In this document: piece after piece, positions 1 through 11,904 of the stretch
How positions within the stretch are numbered: the stretch's first letter is position 1
How the letters are laid out: the number at the start of each line of letters is the position of its first letter
NCBI GenBank assembly: GCA_001017865.1
Contig: LATQ01000001.1
Location: 1,890,081 to 1,907,385 of the forward strand
DNA length: 17,305 nt
Source of the DNA: Rhodococcus sp. IITR03
Lineage (GTDB): Bacteria; Actinomycetota; Actinomycetes; Mycobacteriales; Mycobacteriaceae
Direction of reading: 5' to 3'
Position numbers and translations under genes: made by a program
The notes under the pieces: generated by a model
Seen by the model: the letters and a program-made list of their open reading frames with translations, nothing else
What the model was told of the DNA's origin: nothing
Database searches by the model: none

Positions 1-1996
1 TCCGCCGGTGCGGCGCCGGGTCTCGCCCAGAGCGCTCGAGGCGACGGCGGCGAGTTCGGCCGGTGTCAGCCCCGACCACGCGCCCGTCCGCACGCATTCG
101 GCGACGAGAAGGTCGTTCGCACAGTAGATCCGGCCCAGGCGACGACCGTCGTCGGTGACGTAGGCCGACCCGCCCATCGGGTCGCGGAGCAGATAACCCC
201 GCTCCTCGAGCAGATCCAGTGTGCGATCGAAGGTCTCGACGAGGCGGCCGGTGACCGTGTCGATCTGCGACCGCATCCGTTCGGTGTCGCCGTACACCGC
301 GGCGCGTCGCGCCGAGAGGGCGAGAAGGCGTTCCCTGTCGCCGCGTCGATGCGCGGGATGCGACCGCACCGCCCGTGCCAGCGACGTCACCAGCTCGGCC
401 GAACCGGAGCGCCGTGCCTCGGCGAGCCGGTCGCACAGATGCCGGTACTCGGTGAAGCCCTCGACGTCCCCGAGTTCGGTGTCGAGATCACGCAGCGCCG
501 TCGTGTTCGCGCGGACGGCGTCGGTGAGCGCCGCGACGGATCGTTCGGCCTGGAACTGGGCGAACGAGCGTCGCAGGAACTCGCGGGAGCCGGGGATGCC
601 GCGACCGGCGACCAGATTGACCGCGGTGTTGTAGCCGACGCGCAGCGAACTGTGCAGCGGGTACGAGGCGTGCGCCGGCGAGACCGGCGACGGTGTCGCG
701 GGGCGGCCTCGGGACTCCACAGCACGACGGCGTGGCCTTCGACATCGATGCCGCGGCGGCCGGCGCGACCGGTGAGCTGGGTGTACTCGCCGGGAGAGAG
801 GCGCACCGGGCCGTCGGCGGTGGGTTTGACGAGGCGTTCGAGGACGACGGTGCGCGCCGGCATGTTCACCCCCACGGCGAGGGTCTCGGTGGCGAACACG
901 ACCCGCACGAGACCGCGGGCGAACAACTCCTCGACGGTGTGACGGAAGGCCGGGATCAGGCCGGCGTGGTGCGCGGCGAAACCGCGTTCGAGTCCTTCGA
1001 GCCACTCTGTGTGACCGACGGCGTCGAGATCGGCAGGCGGCAGGGCGGCGGTGTGCCGGTCGGCGACCGAACGGATCTCGGCGACGTCGGCCGCTTCGGT
1101 GAGACGGACCGACGATTCGAGGCATTCGGTGACGGCGTCGTCGCAGCCGTTGCGGCTGAACCGGAACCAGATGGCCGGCAACAGTTGTTCGGCCTCGAGC
1201 CGGGCGACGACCTCGGGCAGGTCGGCACCGGCCGGTCCCGGGTGTCTCGCGCGCAGCGTCGCCGTCGTCGTCCACGGCCGGTCGCGGGGCCGGGGCGCGG
1301 CCTCGACGAGCTGACGGTGGGCGATGTACCGCTCGAGGGTCTCGTCGACGGTGCCGGACGGGGACAGCAGGTCGAACAGCCGCCCACCGGCGAGCATGTG
1401 CTGGGTGAGCGGGACGGGCCGGGTTTCCTCGACGACGATCGCGAGTCGCCGCGGACGCCGCGCAGCCAGCCACCGAACTCCTCGGCGTTGCTCACCGTGG
1501 CCGACAGGCTGGTCAGCCGCACGTCGTCGGGGAGCGAGAGGATCGCTTCCTCCCACACCGCGCCGCGTTCGCGGTCGGCGAGATAGTGCACCTCGTCCAT
1601 GACGACGTGGGTGAGTCCGTGCAGGAGCGGAGAGCCGCCGTGCAGCATGCTGCGCAGCACTTCGGTGGTCATGACGACTACGGGCGCGTGCGGGTCCAGC
1701 GAGATGTCGCCGGTGAGCAGACCGACCCGGTCGTCGCCGAACCGGCGCGACAGGTCGAGATATTTCTGGTTGCTCAGCGCCTTGATGGGGGTGGTGTAGA
1801 AGCAGCGTCCGCCCGCTGAGAGTGCGAGACGGGCGGCGAATTCACCGACGACGGTCTTGCCCGCCCCAGTGGGAGCGCACACCAGCACGTCGCGGTCGTC
1901 CTCGAGGGCGCGGCAGGCCTCGACCTGGAAGTCGTCGAGGGGGAAATCGAGTTCGGTCGCGAACAGCGAGAGCTGCGACCGGTCCTGCGTGCGCAC
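1..1996 (-). CDS. helY: SKI2/HelY-like DEAD/DEAH-box helicase, 3' end outside window
   Basis: Superfamily 2 ATP-dependent helicase of the HelY/Mtr4/Ski2 type, expected to unwind RNA or DNA in the cytoplasm. The N-terminal half shows the classical motifs: Walker A APTGAGKT (residues 41-48), TTPIKALSNQKY, the DEVH box (134-137) and SAT (165-167). Further on are FATETLAVGVNMPART (motif V) and QLTGRAGRRGID (motif VI). Start is GTG at 1996, six bases after a TAGCGT -10 element, and the N-terminus matches HelY as I remember it. The frame breaks three times: a lost base near 1440, and apparent gains near 700 and 667. It then stays open to base 1, so the C-terminus lies outside. Compared with remembered mycobacterial HelY, a middle segment of roughly 150 residues (the beta-barrel-like insertion) is absent, so this may be a compact paralogue; the symbol is tentative. 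Confidence 0.85.
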
Positions 1997-2002
1997 ATGT
2001 CC

Positions 2003-2008
2003 ACGCTA
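2003..2008 (-). promoter_or_regulatory. -10 element of leaderless helicase promoter
   Basis: TAGCGT on the minus strand lies six bases before the GTG start of the helicase gene. No good -35 hexamer is visible at the expected distance. Transcription would start at about the first base of the start codon, giving a leaderless mRNA. An ATG at 1998 overlaps but is in the wrong frame. Confidence 0.45.
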
Positions 2009-2074
2009 CGGGTCGGCGTGGACACGTGCGCAGCGCAGGGGCACGTCACTCGCTCGTCACACCTCGGGGGTGAC

Positions 2075-2498
2075 TCAGTCGTCCGTCACCTCGAGGGTGA
2101 CGTCGATGTTGCCGCGGGTGGCGTTGGAGTACGGGCACACCTGGTGGGCCTTCTCGGTGAGCTCGAGCGCCTGCTCGCGGGGGGAGGTTCGGCAGGGTCA
2201 CCTCGAGGGTGACGGCAAGACCGAATCCGCCGCCGTCGGTAGGGCCGATGCCGACACGGGCGCCGACCGCGGAGTCGCTGACGTCCGCCTTCTCCTGCCG
2301 GGCGATCATCTGCAGCGCCGAGTGGAAGCACGCGGCGTATCCGGCGGCGAAGAGCTGTTCGGGGTTGGTGCCCTTGCCGCTGCCGCCCATCTCGGTGGGG
2401 ATGGACAGGTCGACGTCGAGCTTGCCGTCGCTGGTGCGGGCGTGGCCGTCGCGGCCTGCTCCGGTGGCGAGTGCTTCGGCGGTGTAGATGATGTTCAC
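2075..2498 (-). CDS. ohr: Organic hydroperoxide resistance protein Ohr (OsmC family)
   Basis: Thiol-dependent peroxidase that reduces organic and fatty-acid hydroperoxides in the cytoplasm. After repair it is 140 residues, the usual Ohr length. Both catalytic cysteines are present: C57 in [12 protein letters not shown] and C121 in [13 protein letters not shown]. Start is GTG at 2498 with AGGA-type purines upstream, and it shares a GTGA overlap with the end of ohrR, so the two are translationally coupled. One extra base in a run of six G (2179-2184, plus strand) breaks the frame after NLP; the correct frame resumes as [14 protein letters not shown] and stops at 2075-2077. The uncorrected frame would replace the resolving-cysteine region with nonsense. 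Identity is certain; the frameshift is most likely a sequence error. Confidence 0.93.
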
Positions 2499-2958
2499 GA
2501 TGTCCTGCCTTTCTTCGAGAGTGCGCCGGGTGCTTCCTGCAACGCGGCGGTCAGGCGGTGGAGCGTCTCGCGCAGCGCGACCAGTTCGTCGACGTCGAAC
2601 CGGCTGTCCCGCGTCACGCAGCCGGGGATGTCCGCGGCCTCTGTCCGGAGTGCATCTCCCGCTTCGGTGAGGTGGACGACGACACGACGTTCGTCGGTCT
2701 GCTGCCGGCGTCGTTCGACGTATCCGGCGGCCTCGAGCCGTTTGAGCAGGGGGGACAGTGTGCCCGTGTCGAGATCGAGCGAGTCGCACAGATCCTGCAC
2801 GCCTCGCGCATCGCGTTCCCACAGTGCCAGGAGCACGAGGTACTGCGGTAGGTGATGCCCAGCCGATCGAGATGCGGCCGATAGGCGGCCGTGATGGTGC
2901 GGGAGGCGCGGTAGAGCGCGAAGCACACCTGCTGGTCGAGTTCGAGTGGAGACGGCAC
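2495..2958 (-). CDS. ohrR: MarR-family organic-peroxide sensor OhrR
   Basis: MarR-family winged-helix repressor that normally blocks ohr until its reactive cysteine is oxidised by organic peroxides. The repaired protein is 154 residues. C12, in the OhrR-type motif LDQQVCFALYRASR, is the peroxide-sensing cysteine. Y26 and Y37 sit at the same spacing from it (+14 and +25) as the two tyrosines contacting Cys15 in Bacillus OhrR. A further cysteine, C114, could make it a two-Cys sensor. The winged helix is around residues 53-95 (DLCDSLDLDTGTLSPLLKRLE, then RRRQQTDERR). One base is missing near 2847 (CCG read as CG in ITYPQY). I chose GTG 2958 because a promoter-like -10 ends seven bases upstream; an in-frame ATG at 2997 would put the operator palindrome inside the gene. 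First gene of the ohrR-ohr operon. Confidence 0.92.
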
Positions 2959-2965
2959 GGGAATG

Positions 2966-2994
2966 AATGTAGTGCCCCGTTTTGTTGTGCACAA
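2966..2994 (-). promoter_or_regulatory. ohrR-ohr promoter, leaderless type
   Basis: On the minus strand, TTGTGC (2989-2994) is separated by 17 bases from TACATT (2966-2971), a good sigma-70-like pair. The -10 element ends seven bases before the GTG start of ohrR, so the transcript probably begins at or next to the start codon. No Shine-Dalgarno sequence is visible for ohrR, consistent with a leaderless message. Confidence 0.55.
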
Positions 2995-2996
2995 CA
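2983..2996. promoter_or_regulatory. 14-bp palindrome, candidate OhrR operator
   Basis: TGTTGTGCACAACA is a perfect 14-bp palindrome covering the -35 hexamer of the ohrR promoter. A MarR-type dimer bound here would block RNA polymerase, which fits autoregulation by OhrR. The assignment to OhrR is inferred from position; I do not know the operator consensus for this lineage. Confidence 0.5.
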
Positions 2997-3039
2997 TTAA
3001 TGGCCACAACTCGATGCGTGTTCCAGATCACTTCCATGT

Positions 3040-3066
3040 GGGAATTGAGAGAACTCTGGGCACGTT
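3040..3066 (+). promoter_or_regulatory. SigR/SigH-type promoter of the clp gene
   Basis: GGGAAT (3040-3045) and CGTT (3063-3066) give the arrangement GGAAT-N18-GTT. This is the established -35/-10 pattern of the thiol-oxidative/heat stress ECF factors SigR (Streptomyces) and SigH (mycobacteria). The start point would fall at about 3072-3075, inside the HAIR-like repeat and about 35 bases before the clp ATG. No convincing sigma-70 promoter was seen for this gene. Confidence 0.6.
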
Positions 3067-3067
3067 A

Positions 3068-3088
3068 GTTGAGTGAGAATGGCTCAAG
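3068..3088 (+). promoter_or_regulatory. HAIR-like HspR operator
   Basis: GTTGAGT-N7-GCTCAAG closely matches the HspR-associated inverted repeat CTTGAGT-N7-ACTCAAG, differing only at one flanking base in each half-site; TTGAG and CTCAA are intact with correct spacing. It lies over the predicted transcription start and 20 bases before the clp ATG, where bound HspR would repress. HspR itself is not encoded in the window. Confidence 0.65.
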
Positions 3089-3108
3089 TTCGACAGAAAG
3101 GCTTCGGA

Positions 3109-5529
<2,421 letters not shown>

Positions 5530-5541
5530 CCCGCACGACGA

Positions 5542-5577
5542 GGACGGGGAGAGATGCCACGGCATCTCTCCCCGTCC
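5542..5577. terminator. Bidirectional terminator between clp and mak
   Basis: A perfect 17-bp inverted repeat (arms 5542-5558 and 5561-5577) with only AC between the arms. It lies midway between the convergent stops of clp and mak. There is no long T tract, as is common in actinobacteria. Confidence 0.8.
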
Positions 5578-5593
5578 CGCGTTCGGGCGGTGG

Positions 5594-6981
5594 TCAGCGG
5601 GCGGTGAGACGACGGATCGCCTCGAGCGGCAGATGCAGCCACGAGGGACGGTGCCGTGCCTCGTAGACCACCTCGTAGACCGCCTTGTCGAGCTCGTAAC
5701 CGCGCAGCAGGACGTCGGAGTCCCGCGGATCCGTGCCCGAGGCGGCCGCGTAGCCGTCGCAGAAGGCGGCGCAGTTGCGTTCGGCCCACTCCCGGGCCCG
5801 GAACTCCCGCTGCGACTCCACCGCCGTGCCCTGTTCGGATTCACGGATCGAATGGTGCGCGGCGTAGTCGAACGACCGCAGCATTCCCGCCACGTCCCGG
5901 AACGGACTGTCGGGTTTGCGGCGCTCCTCGAGGGACTTCGCGGGTTCGCCCTCGAAGTCGATGAGCAACCAGCGCTCCGGGGTGCGCAGCACCTGCCGAG
6001 ATGCAGGTCGCCGTGGATGCGGTGCACCGGAACCTGACCCAGCGCCGCGACCTCCTCGAACCGGGCCGACCGCGTCGGTGAGTTCGGCGAGCTCGGGGAC
6101 CTCGGCCGCTGCACCCTCGAGCCGGCGGATCATGCCCTCGGCCAGTTCGGCGGCGGCGCGCTCGTCGGTGCCGAGCGCGGAGCCGAGATGGGCGTGCACA
6201 TCCGCCACGGCCGCACCGATGCGATGGGATTCCCCAGCGAAGTCGGTGCCCACCTCGTCGGCACGCAGGTCTCCTTCGAGGAGCAGGTCCCGGACACTGC
6301 CGAGCGCCATCGACCAGCCGTCGGCCGAGTTCGCCGCGAAATCCTGCACCATCGCCAGCGTGGTGCGGACCCCGTCCACCTCCGCTTCGATCCACGCCCG
6401 GATCGGGGCGATCGACCGACATCCGTCCTCGCCGAGCGCGAGCGGCAGCTCGACGTCCGGATTGATGCCGAGCGTGAGCCGACGGAACATCTTGAGCAGC
6501 AACTTCTCTCCGAGGACCACGGAGGTGTTGGACTGCTCCGCGCTCAGCGCACGCCCACGCAGGCCCGGTTCGATGACCGCGCCCGGCACAGTGTGGAGAT
6601 CCACCGGGCCGGCGGGGGTGCCGCTCGCCAGATTGCGCGAATACCGGTCGAGGATCTCCTGATCGCGGAGGCCGTCGTAGACGTGCAGGCCGTGGTCGTG
6701 GGAGTCGTCGGGGCCGACCACGCTCCACGACTGCAGTTCCTCGGGGAGATGGGAACGGAAACCGAGGGGCACCTGATAGATCTGGTCCGCGGTCGAGTCG
6801 AACGAGACCTTCACGATCAGGTGGTCGGCCCCGAAACCGGCCTCTTCCACGAGCGGATGACGAAGGACGACACCGATCCCGGTGATGGTGTGGCCCTTGG
6901 CCGCGAACCATCGCTGGTGCGGCATCCATTCGCGCAGATCCTCGACGAGCCGTTCGTCCGGGTAGAGCTCGTTGTTGGTCG

Positions 6982-6985
<4 letters not shown>
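5594..6985 (-). CDS. mak: Maltokinase (ATP:maltose 1-phosphotransferase)
   Basis: Phosphorylates maltose with ATP to maltose 1-phosphate, the donor used by GlgE to build alpha-glucan; it takes the maltose made by TreS. The repaired protein is 463 residues, close to mycobacterial Mak. It has the aminoglycoside-kinase-like fold signatures: LLLKMFRR (K165), HGDLH (324-328, catalytic Asp326) and IDFEGEP (342-348). Start is GTG 6985, overlapping the treS stop as GTGA, so translation is coupled to treS. Two compensating indels, an extra base in the GGG at 6063-6065 and a lost base near 5995, scramble about 22 residues around the catalytic loop if left uncorrected while keeping the overall frame open. 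The correct reading there is RFEEVAALGQVPVHRIHGDL and onward. No glgE or glgB is present in the window. Confidence 0.93.
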
Positions 6986-8804
<1,819 letters not shown>

Positions 8805-8916
8805 GGCACCTCCGTGCTCGTCGCGTCGCAGGGTGGACTCGCCCCAGAATGCCCCGGCGGACGGATTTCCACACCCGGACCGGACGGAACGCTATGTGAG
8901 TGCACGTGTACGCCGA

Positions 8917-8922
8917 TAGATT
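8917..8922 (+). promoter_or_regulatory. -10 element of leaderless acyl-CoA dehydrogenase promoter
   Basis: TAGATT ends seven bases before the ATG at 8930, the same spacing as in front of ohrR, the SRPBCC gene and the GT2 gene. The -35 is poor (ATGTGA at 8894-8899 with a 17-base spacer). No Shine-Dalgarno sequence is present, so the message is probably leaderless. Confidence 0.5.
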
Positions 8923-8929
8923 GGCGGGC

Positions 8930-10113
8930 ATGACTGCGAACCGGCCCGAAGGGCGGGTGGCCGAGCTGTGCACCCGCATGCGTTCGTTCATCGACGACGA
9001 GGTGATTCCTCTCGAACCCGTCCTGAGCCGCCACGACGACAAGGCCGCCGAGGCGCTCGCCGGACTGAAGGCCAGGGCGAAGGAACTCGGGCTGTGGGCT
9101 CTGGGGCATCCCGAGGAGATGGGCGGGGGCGGGGTTCCCTTCCTCGACTTCGTCTACCTCAACGAGATCATCGGGCGCTCCGAGTACGGTCAGCTCGCGG
9201 TGGGATCGGTGTCCATGCAGGACGCCTGATGATCCAGCGTCACGGCACCGCCGAACAACGTGAGCGTTGGATCCCCGGGCTCGTCTCCGGCGACATCCTG
9301 CCCTCCGTCGGCATGACCGAGCCGGACGTGGCGGGATCCGACCCCGTGCTCGTGCAGACCACCGCCCGGCTCGAGAACGGCGAATGGGTGATCGACGGGC
9401 ACAAGTGGTTCACCACCGGCGCCGCGCAGGCCGGCTACTGCACGGTCTTCGCCCGGACCGAACCCGAGTCGACGCCGCTGCACCGCAGCATCAGCGCGAT
9501 CATCGTGCCCATCGACACCCCCGGACTCGAGATCGTGCGGGCGATCCCCACGATGGGGCACGACCCGAGCGATCACTACGAGGTGCGGTACGACGGTGTG
9601 CGGGTTCCCGAGGAGAACGTGCTCGGTGAACGCGGCAACGGCTTCGTCGTCGCACAGGACCGGCTCGGACCGGGACGGATCTTCCACTGCATGCGATGGC
9701 TCGGCCAGGCCCAACGGGCCTTCGAACTCATGTGTGCCCGCGCCAACTCCCGCTTCGCCCACGGATCGCTGCTCGCCGAGAAGGGCGAGATCCAGCGCTA
9801 CATCGCCGAATCCGCTGCCGACATCCAGGCCGCCCGTCTGATGACGCTGGACGCCGCGCGGGTGATGGATGCGGGGGAGGACGCCCGGGTCCGGATCGGA
9901 CTCATCAAGTTCCGCGGCGCGCAGATGCTGCACGATGTCGTCGACCGTGCGATCCAGGTGCACGGGGCGCTCGGTCTCACCGCCGACACGCCGCTCGAGG
10001 GGATGTACCGGCGGGCGCGCTACGCCCGTATCTACGACGGCCCCGACGAGGTGCACCGGATGTCCACGGCACGGCGGATGCTGCGCGACCCCGAACGCGT
10101 GCCGTGGCGGTAG
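8930..10113 (+). CDS. Acyl-CoA dehydrogenase family protein
   Basis: FAD-dependent acyl-CoA dehydrogenase, 394 residues after repair, a full-length member. Visible features are an alpha-helical N-domain (1-120), the middle domain with MTEPDVAGSDP (129-139) and GHKWFTTGA (157-165), and the C-terminal bundle with IQVHGALGL (342-350) and IYDGPDEVHR (368-377). In the last motif an Asp (D370) stands where medium-chain enzymes have the catalytic Glu of YEGT, as in ACAD10/11-like members. The substrate is therefore uncertain; branched or unusual acyl-CoAs are possible. One C is missing near 9225 (GCCCTG read as GCCTG), creating a false stop at 9227 after SMQDA. It is monocistronic by position, divergent from treS and convergent with the PPOX gene. 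Confidence 0.88.
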
Positions 10114-10135
10114 ACCGCCGGCCGCGCGCGAGCGG

Positions 10136-10152
10136 CTCTCTGCACCAGAGAG
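10136..10152. terminator. Possible terminator in convergent gap
   Basis: CTCTCT-gcacc-AGAGAG forms a perfect 6-bp stem with a five-base loop followed by TTT on the plus strand. It lies between the acyl-CoA dehydrogenase stop and the PPOX stop. The stem is short, so activity is uncertain. Confidence 0.45.
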
Positions 10153-10168
10153 TTTCGGCGCGAGGTCG

Positions 10169-10629
10169 TCATGCCGTTTCGGGCGGGAAGCCTCCCGTGG
10201 CCACCGGACCCCAGCGGGTCGGGGTGATCCGGATCAGCGACTTGCCTGATCGCGCATGGCCTGCCGGTACTCGTCCCAGTCCGAATGCTCACCGGCGATG
10301 TTGCGGAAGTACTCGACGAAGGGTTCGACGTCGTCGTGGGCATCGATCACCTCCGCGGTCCCGTCGATCTGCACCCACGCGTCGTTCCAATCGTCGGACA
10401 ACACGACGACACCGACCTCCGGCCGGCTACGGGCGTTGCGGGTCTTGGCACGCCGGGGATAGGTCGCGATCACGATGCGCCCGCTGTCGTCGACGCCGCC
10501 GGTGACGGGGGAGGCCTGCGGTGTGCCGTCGTCGCGCTGCGTCATGAGGATCATCCGGTGGCGCGGCCGGACGAAGTCCAGCAATTCCTGCAGGCCGACT
10601 GCGGTGTTGGTTGCGATCTTGCGGGCCAT
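10169..10629 (-). CDS. PPOX-class (probable F420-dependent) oxidoreductase
   Basis: Small split-barrel protein of the pyridoxamine-phosphate-oxidase-like superfamily. In actinobacteria these commonly use F420, FMN or other flavin-like cofactors; the substrate is unknown. The repaired protein is 153 residues, matching Rv1155-like proteins. It carries RRAKTRN (59-65), typical of cofactor-binding strands, and a C-terminal FRNIAGEHSDWDEYRQAM (108-125) that strongly resembles remembered Rv1155. One base is missing near 10245 (CAGGGC read as CAGGC); repair moves the stop from 10234 to 10169 and adds a C-terminus with TPTRWGPVATGGFPP. ATG 10629 lies 23 bases after the SRPBCC gene on the same strand with AGGAGA upstream, so the two form an operon. 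Confidence 0.85.
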
Positions 10630-10652
10630 TCACGTTCTCCTGTTCCGATGGG

Positions 10653-11057
10653 TCACGACTCGAGGAGCGCCGCGAGTCGCGCGAGGTCCTCTTCCACCAT
10701 GCGCGTGTCGCGGTCGAACTCGTCGTCGGTCGGATCGATCTGCCGGACGGTGAAGACGACCTCGGCACCGTCCGGATGGGGGAGTACCCGCATCGGATTG
10801 TGCACCGTCGTACCCGACGGCAGTGTCACCTCGTGGTCGAGCACCCCGTAGTCGTTGGAGCCGACGAACCGCACGGTGACCTCGCCCATCGGGGACTCCG
10901 CGACGAGGGCGTCGCCGACCCGCCGTACCTCGCTCCGCGCCAGGCCGGCCGCCCACTTCGGCAGGTTGTCGGGATCCGCGGCGAACTCGTAGACCCGGCG
11001 CGGTGCGCACCGGACGACCCGAGCGACATGGCGGCTGCGGACGACGTGCGTGCTCAT
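10653..11057 (-). CDS. SRPBCC (START/Bet v1-like) domain protein
   Basis: A 134-residue single-domain protein with the helix-grip pattern of polyketide-cyclase/START-like SRPBCC proteins: an N-terminal strand (HVVRSRHVARVVRC), YEFAADPDNLPKWAAG (residues 24-39), beta strands through HEVTLPSGTTVHNPMRV, and a long C-terminal helix (TRMVEEDLARLAALLES). It probably binds a hydrophobic ligand; the ligand cannot be told. The frame is intact. I chose ATG 11057 because a -10 element lies exactly seven bases upstream; the frame is open further upstream but non-homologous. First gene of a two-gene unit with the PPOX gene. Confidence 0.82.
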   Translation of the reverse strand: MSTHVVRSRHVARVVRCAPRRVYEFAADPDNLPKWAAGLARSEVRRVGDALVAESPMGEVTVRFVGSNDYGVLDHEVTLPSGTTVHNPMRVLPHPDGAEVVFTVRQIDPTDDEFDRDTRMVEEDLARLAALLES

Positions 11058-11064
11058 ATTCGCA

Positions 11065-11070
11065 ACACTA
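11065..11070 (-). promoter_or_regulatory. -10 element of leaderless SRPBCC-PPOX promoter
   Basis: TAGTGT on the minus strand ends seven bases before the ATG at 11057. No Shine-Dalgarno sequence lies between, indicating a leaderless transcript. No strong -35 was found. Confidence 0.5.
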
Positions 11071-11142
11071 GGAGTTCGACGGGGTGATCGCCGACGGAAA
11101 TCGGCTTCCCGTTTGCCGCACGCACACCGGTTGCCGGGGCGC

Positions 11143-11155
11143 ACACTGGAAGTGT
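11143..11155. promoter_or_regulatory. Inverted repeat upstream of satP-like gene
   Basis: ACACT-gga-AGTGT is a perfect 5+3+5 inverted repeat about 65 bases before the transporter start. It could be an operator, but no regulator can be named. Confidence 0.25.
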
Positions 11156-11163
11156 TCGAACCA

Positions 11164-11212
11164 TCCGAAGGAGGCCCGGGAGCCTGCGCCGGGTTCTCCT
11201 CCTCCGAAGGAG
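11164..11212 (+). repeat. Duplicated SD-like segment with hairpin in satP leader
   Basis: TCCGAAGGAG occurs twice, at 11164-11173 and 11203-11212. The second copy is the ribosome binding site of the transporter (GGAG, seven bases before ATG). Between them GGAG-g-CCCGG (11170 onward) can pair with CCGGG-tt-CTCC, forming a hairpin that contains the first copy. Its role, if any, is unknown. Confidence 0.35.
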
Positions 11213-11219
11213 CCGGCGG

Positions 11220-11831
11220 ATGTCGTACACCGAAGACGACCCCAACGAAATCGCGGTCCCCTTTCACCGAGGCGCCCACATCGCCGATCCCGGCCCCCTG
11301 GGTCTGGCAGCCTTCGCTCTCACGACGTTCATCCTGTCCTGCGCCAACGCCGGGTTCATCTCGGCGGAGGCGGAAGCCGCCGTCTTCGGGGTGGCGTTGT
11401 TCTACGGCGGTCTCACACAGCTCGCCGCGGGAATGTGGGAGTTCCTGAAGGGGAACGTCTTCGGGGCGACGGCCTTCAGCTCGTACGGCGCGTTCTGGCT
11501 GAGCTTCTGGTATCTCGTCACCTACACCGCAGAGGAGATGGGTGCCGAGAGACACGTCGGGGTGGGCATCTTCCTGCTGGCCTGGACCATCTTCACCGTC
11601 TACATGTGGTTCGCCAGTACCCGGATCAGCGCAGCCCTCTTCGTCACCTTCTCGGTGCTCCTCGCCGCCTTCGTCTTCCTCACTCTCGGAGCGCTGCTGG
11701 AGCAGACCGGTCTGACGAGGGTCGGTGGTTATTTCGGACTCGCCGCCGCCGCCGGTGCCTGGTACACCTCCGCTGCCGGGGTCCTCAGCACGACCTTCGG
11801 TCGCGTCGTCCTGCCCACGGGTCCACGCTGA
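11220..11831 (+). CDS. satP: AceTr family (GPR1/FUN34/YaaH, SatP-like) acetate/succinate transporter
   Basis: Integral membrane protein of 203 residues with about six hydrophobic helices, the usual size for the acetate/succinate uptake family. The family signature NPAPLGL appears as DPGPLGL (residues 23-29); FGATAFSSYGAFWLSFW matches the conserved helix-3 region. The substitution of Asn by Asp and Ala by Gly in the signature, which lines the pore in characterised members, could alter substrate preference. The frame is intact. ATG 11220 follows GAAGGAG by seven bases. It is divergent from the SRPBCC gene and followed by a weak hairpin before the aromatic leader. Confidence 0.87.
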   Translation: MSYTEDDPNEIAVPFHRGAHIADPGPLGLAAFALTTFILSCANAGFISAEAEAAVFGVALFYGGLTQLAAGMWEFLKGNVFGATAFSSYGAFWLSFWYLVTYTAEEMGAERHVGVGIFLLAWTIFTVYMWFASTRISAALFVTFSVLLAAFVFLTLGALLEQTGLTRVGGYFGLAAAAGAWYTSAAGVLSTTFGRVVLPTGPR

Positions 11832-11847
11832 CGGACACCTCTCCGTC
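11830..11847 (+). terminator. Weak hairpin after satP-like gene
   Basis: GACGGA-cacctc-TCCGTC gives a perfect 6-bp stem overlapping the stop codon. A terminator is expected here before the next promoter, but the stem is short and lacks a T tract. Confidence 0.3.
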
Positions 11848-11865
11848 TCCCCCTCCCGGGGTGGT

Positions 11866-11896
11866 TTGACAGGCGTGTCGGCCGTCCTGGTAAAGT
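11866..11896 (+). promoter_or_regulatory. Promoter of the aromatic leader / DAHP synthase unit
   Basis: A consensus -35 TTGACA (11866-11871) and TAAAGT (11891-11896) are separated by 19 bases, slightly long. The -10 ends eight bases before the leader-peptide ATG, so the transcript would carry almost no 5' untranslated region before the leader ORF. Confidence 0.6.
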
Positions 11897-11904
11897 CCGG
11901 AGTT

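Noticed and set aside
693..1586. Open frame on the plus strand opposite the helicase
   Set aside because: No motif or ribosome binding site; helicase motifs V and VI are on the minus strand.
2085..2213. A 17-base sequence (GTCACCTCGAGGGTGAC) occurring twice in ohr
   Set aside because: Both copies encode the same V-T-L-E-V-T strand sequence in one frame or its repaired continuation; it is explained by coding and not a mobile or regulatory repeat.
9227..9229. Stop codon splitting the acyl-CoA dehydrogenase into two proteins
   Set aside because: Adding one C (GCCCTG) joins both parts into a full-length, motif-complete enzyme; similar errors occur throughout the window.
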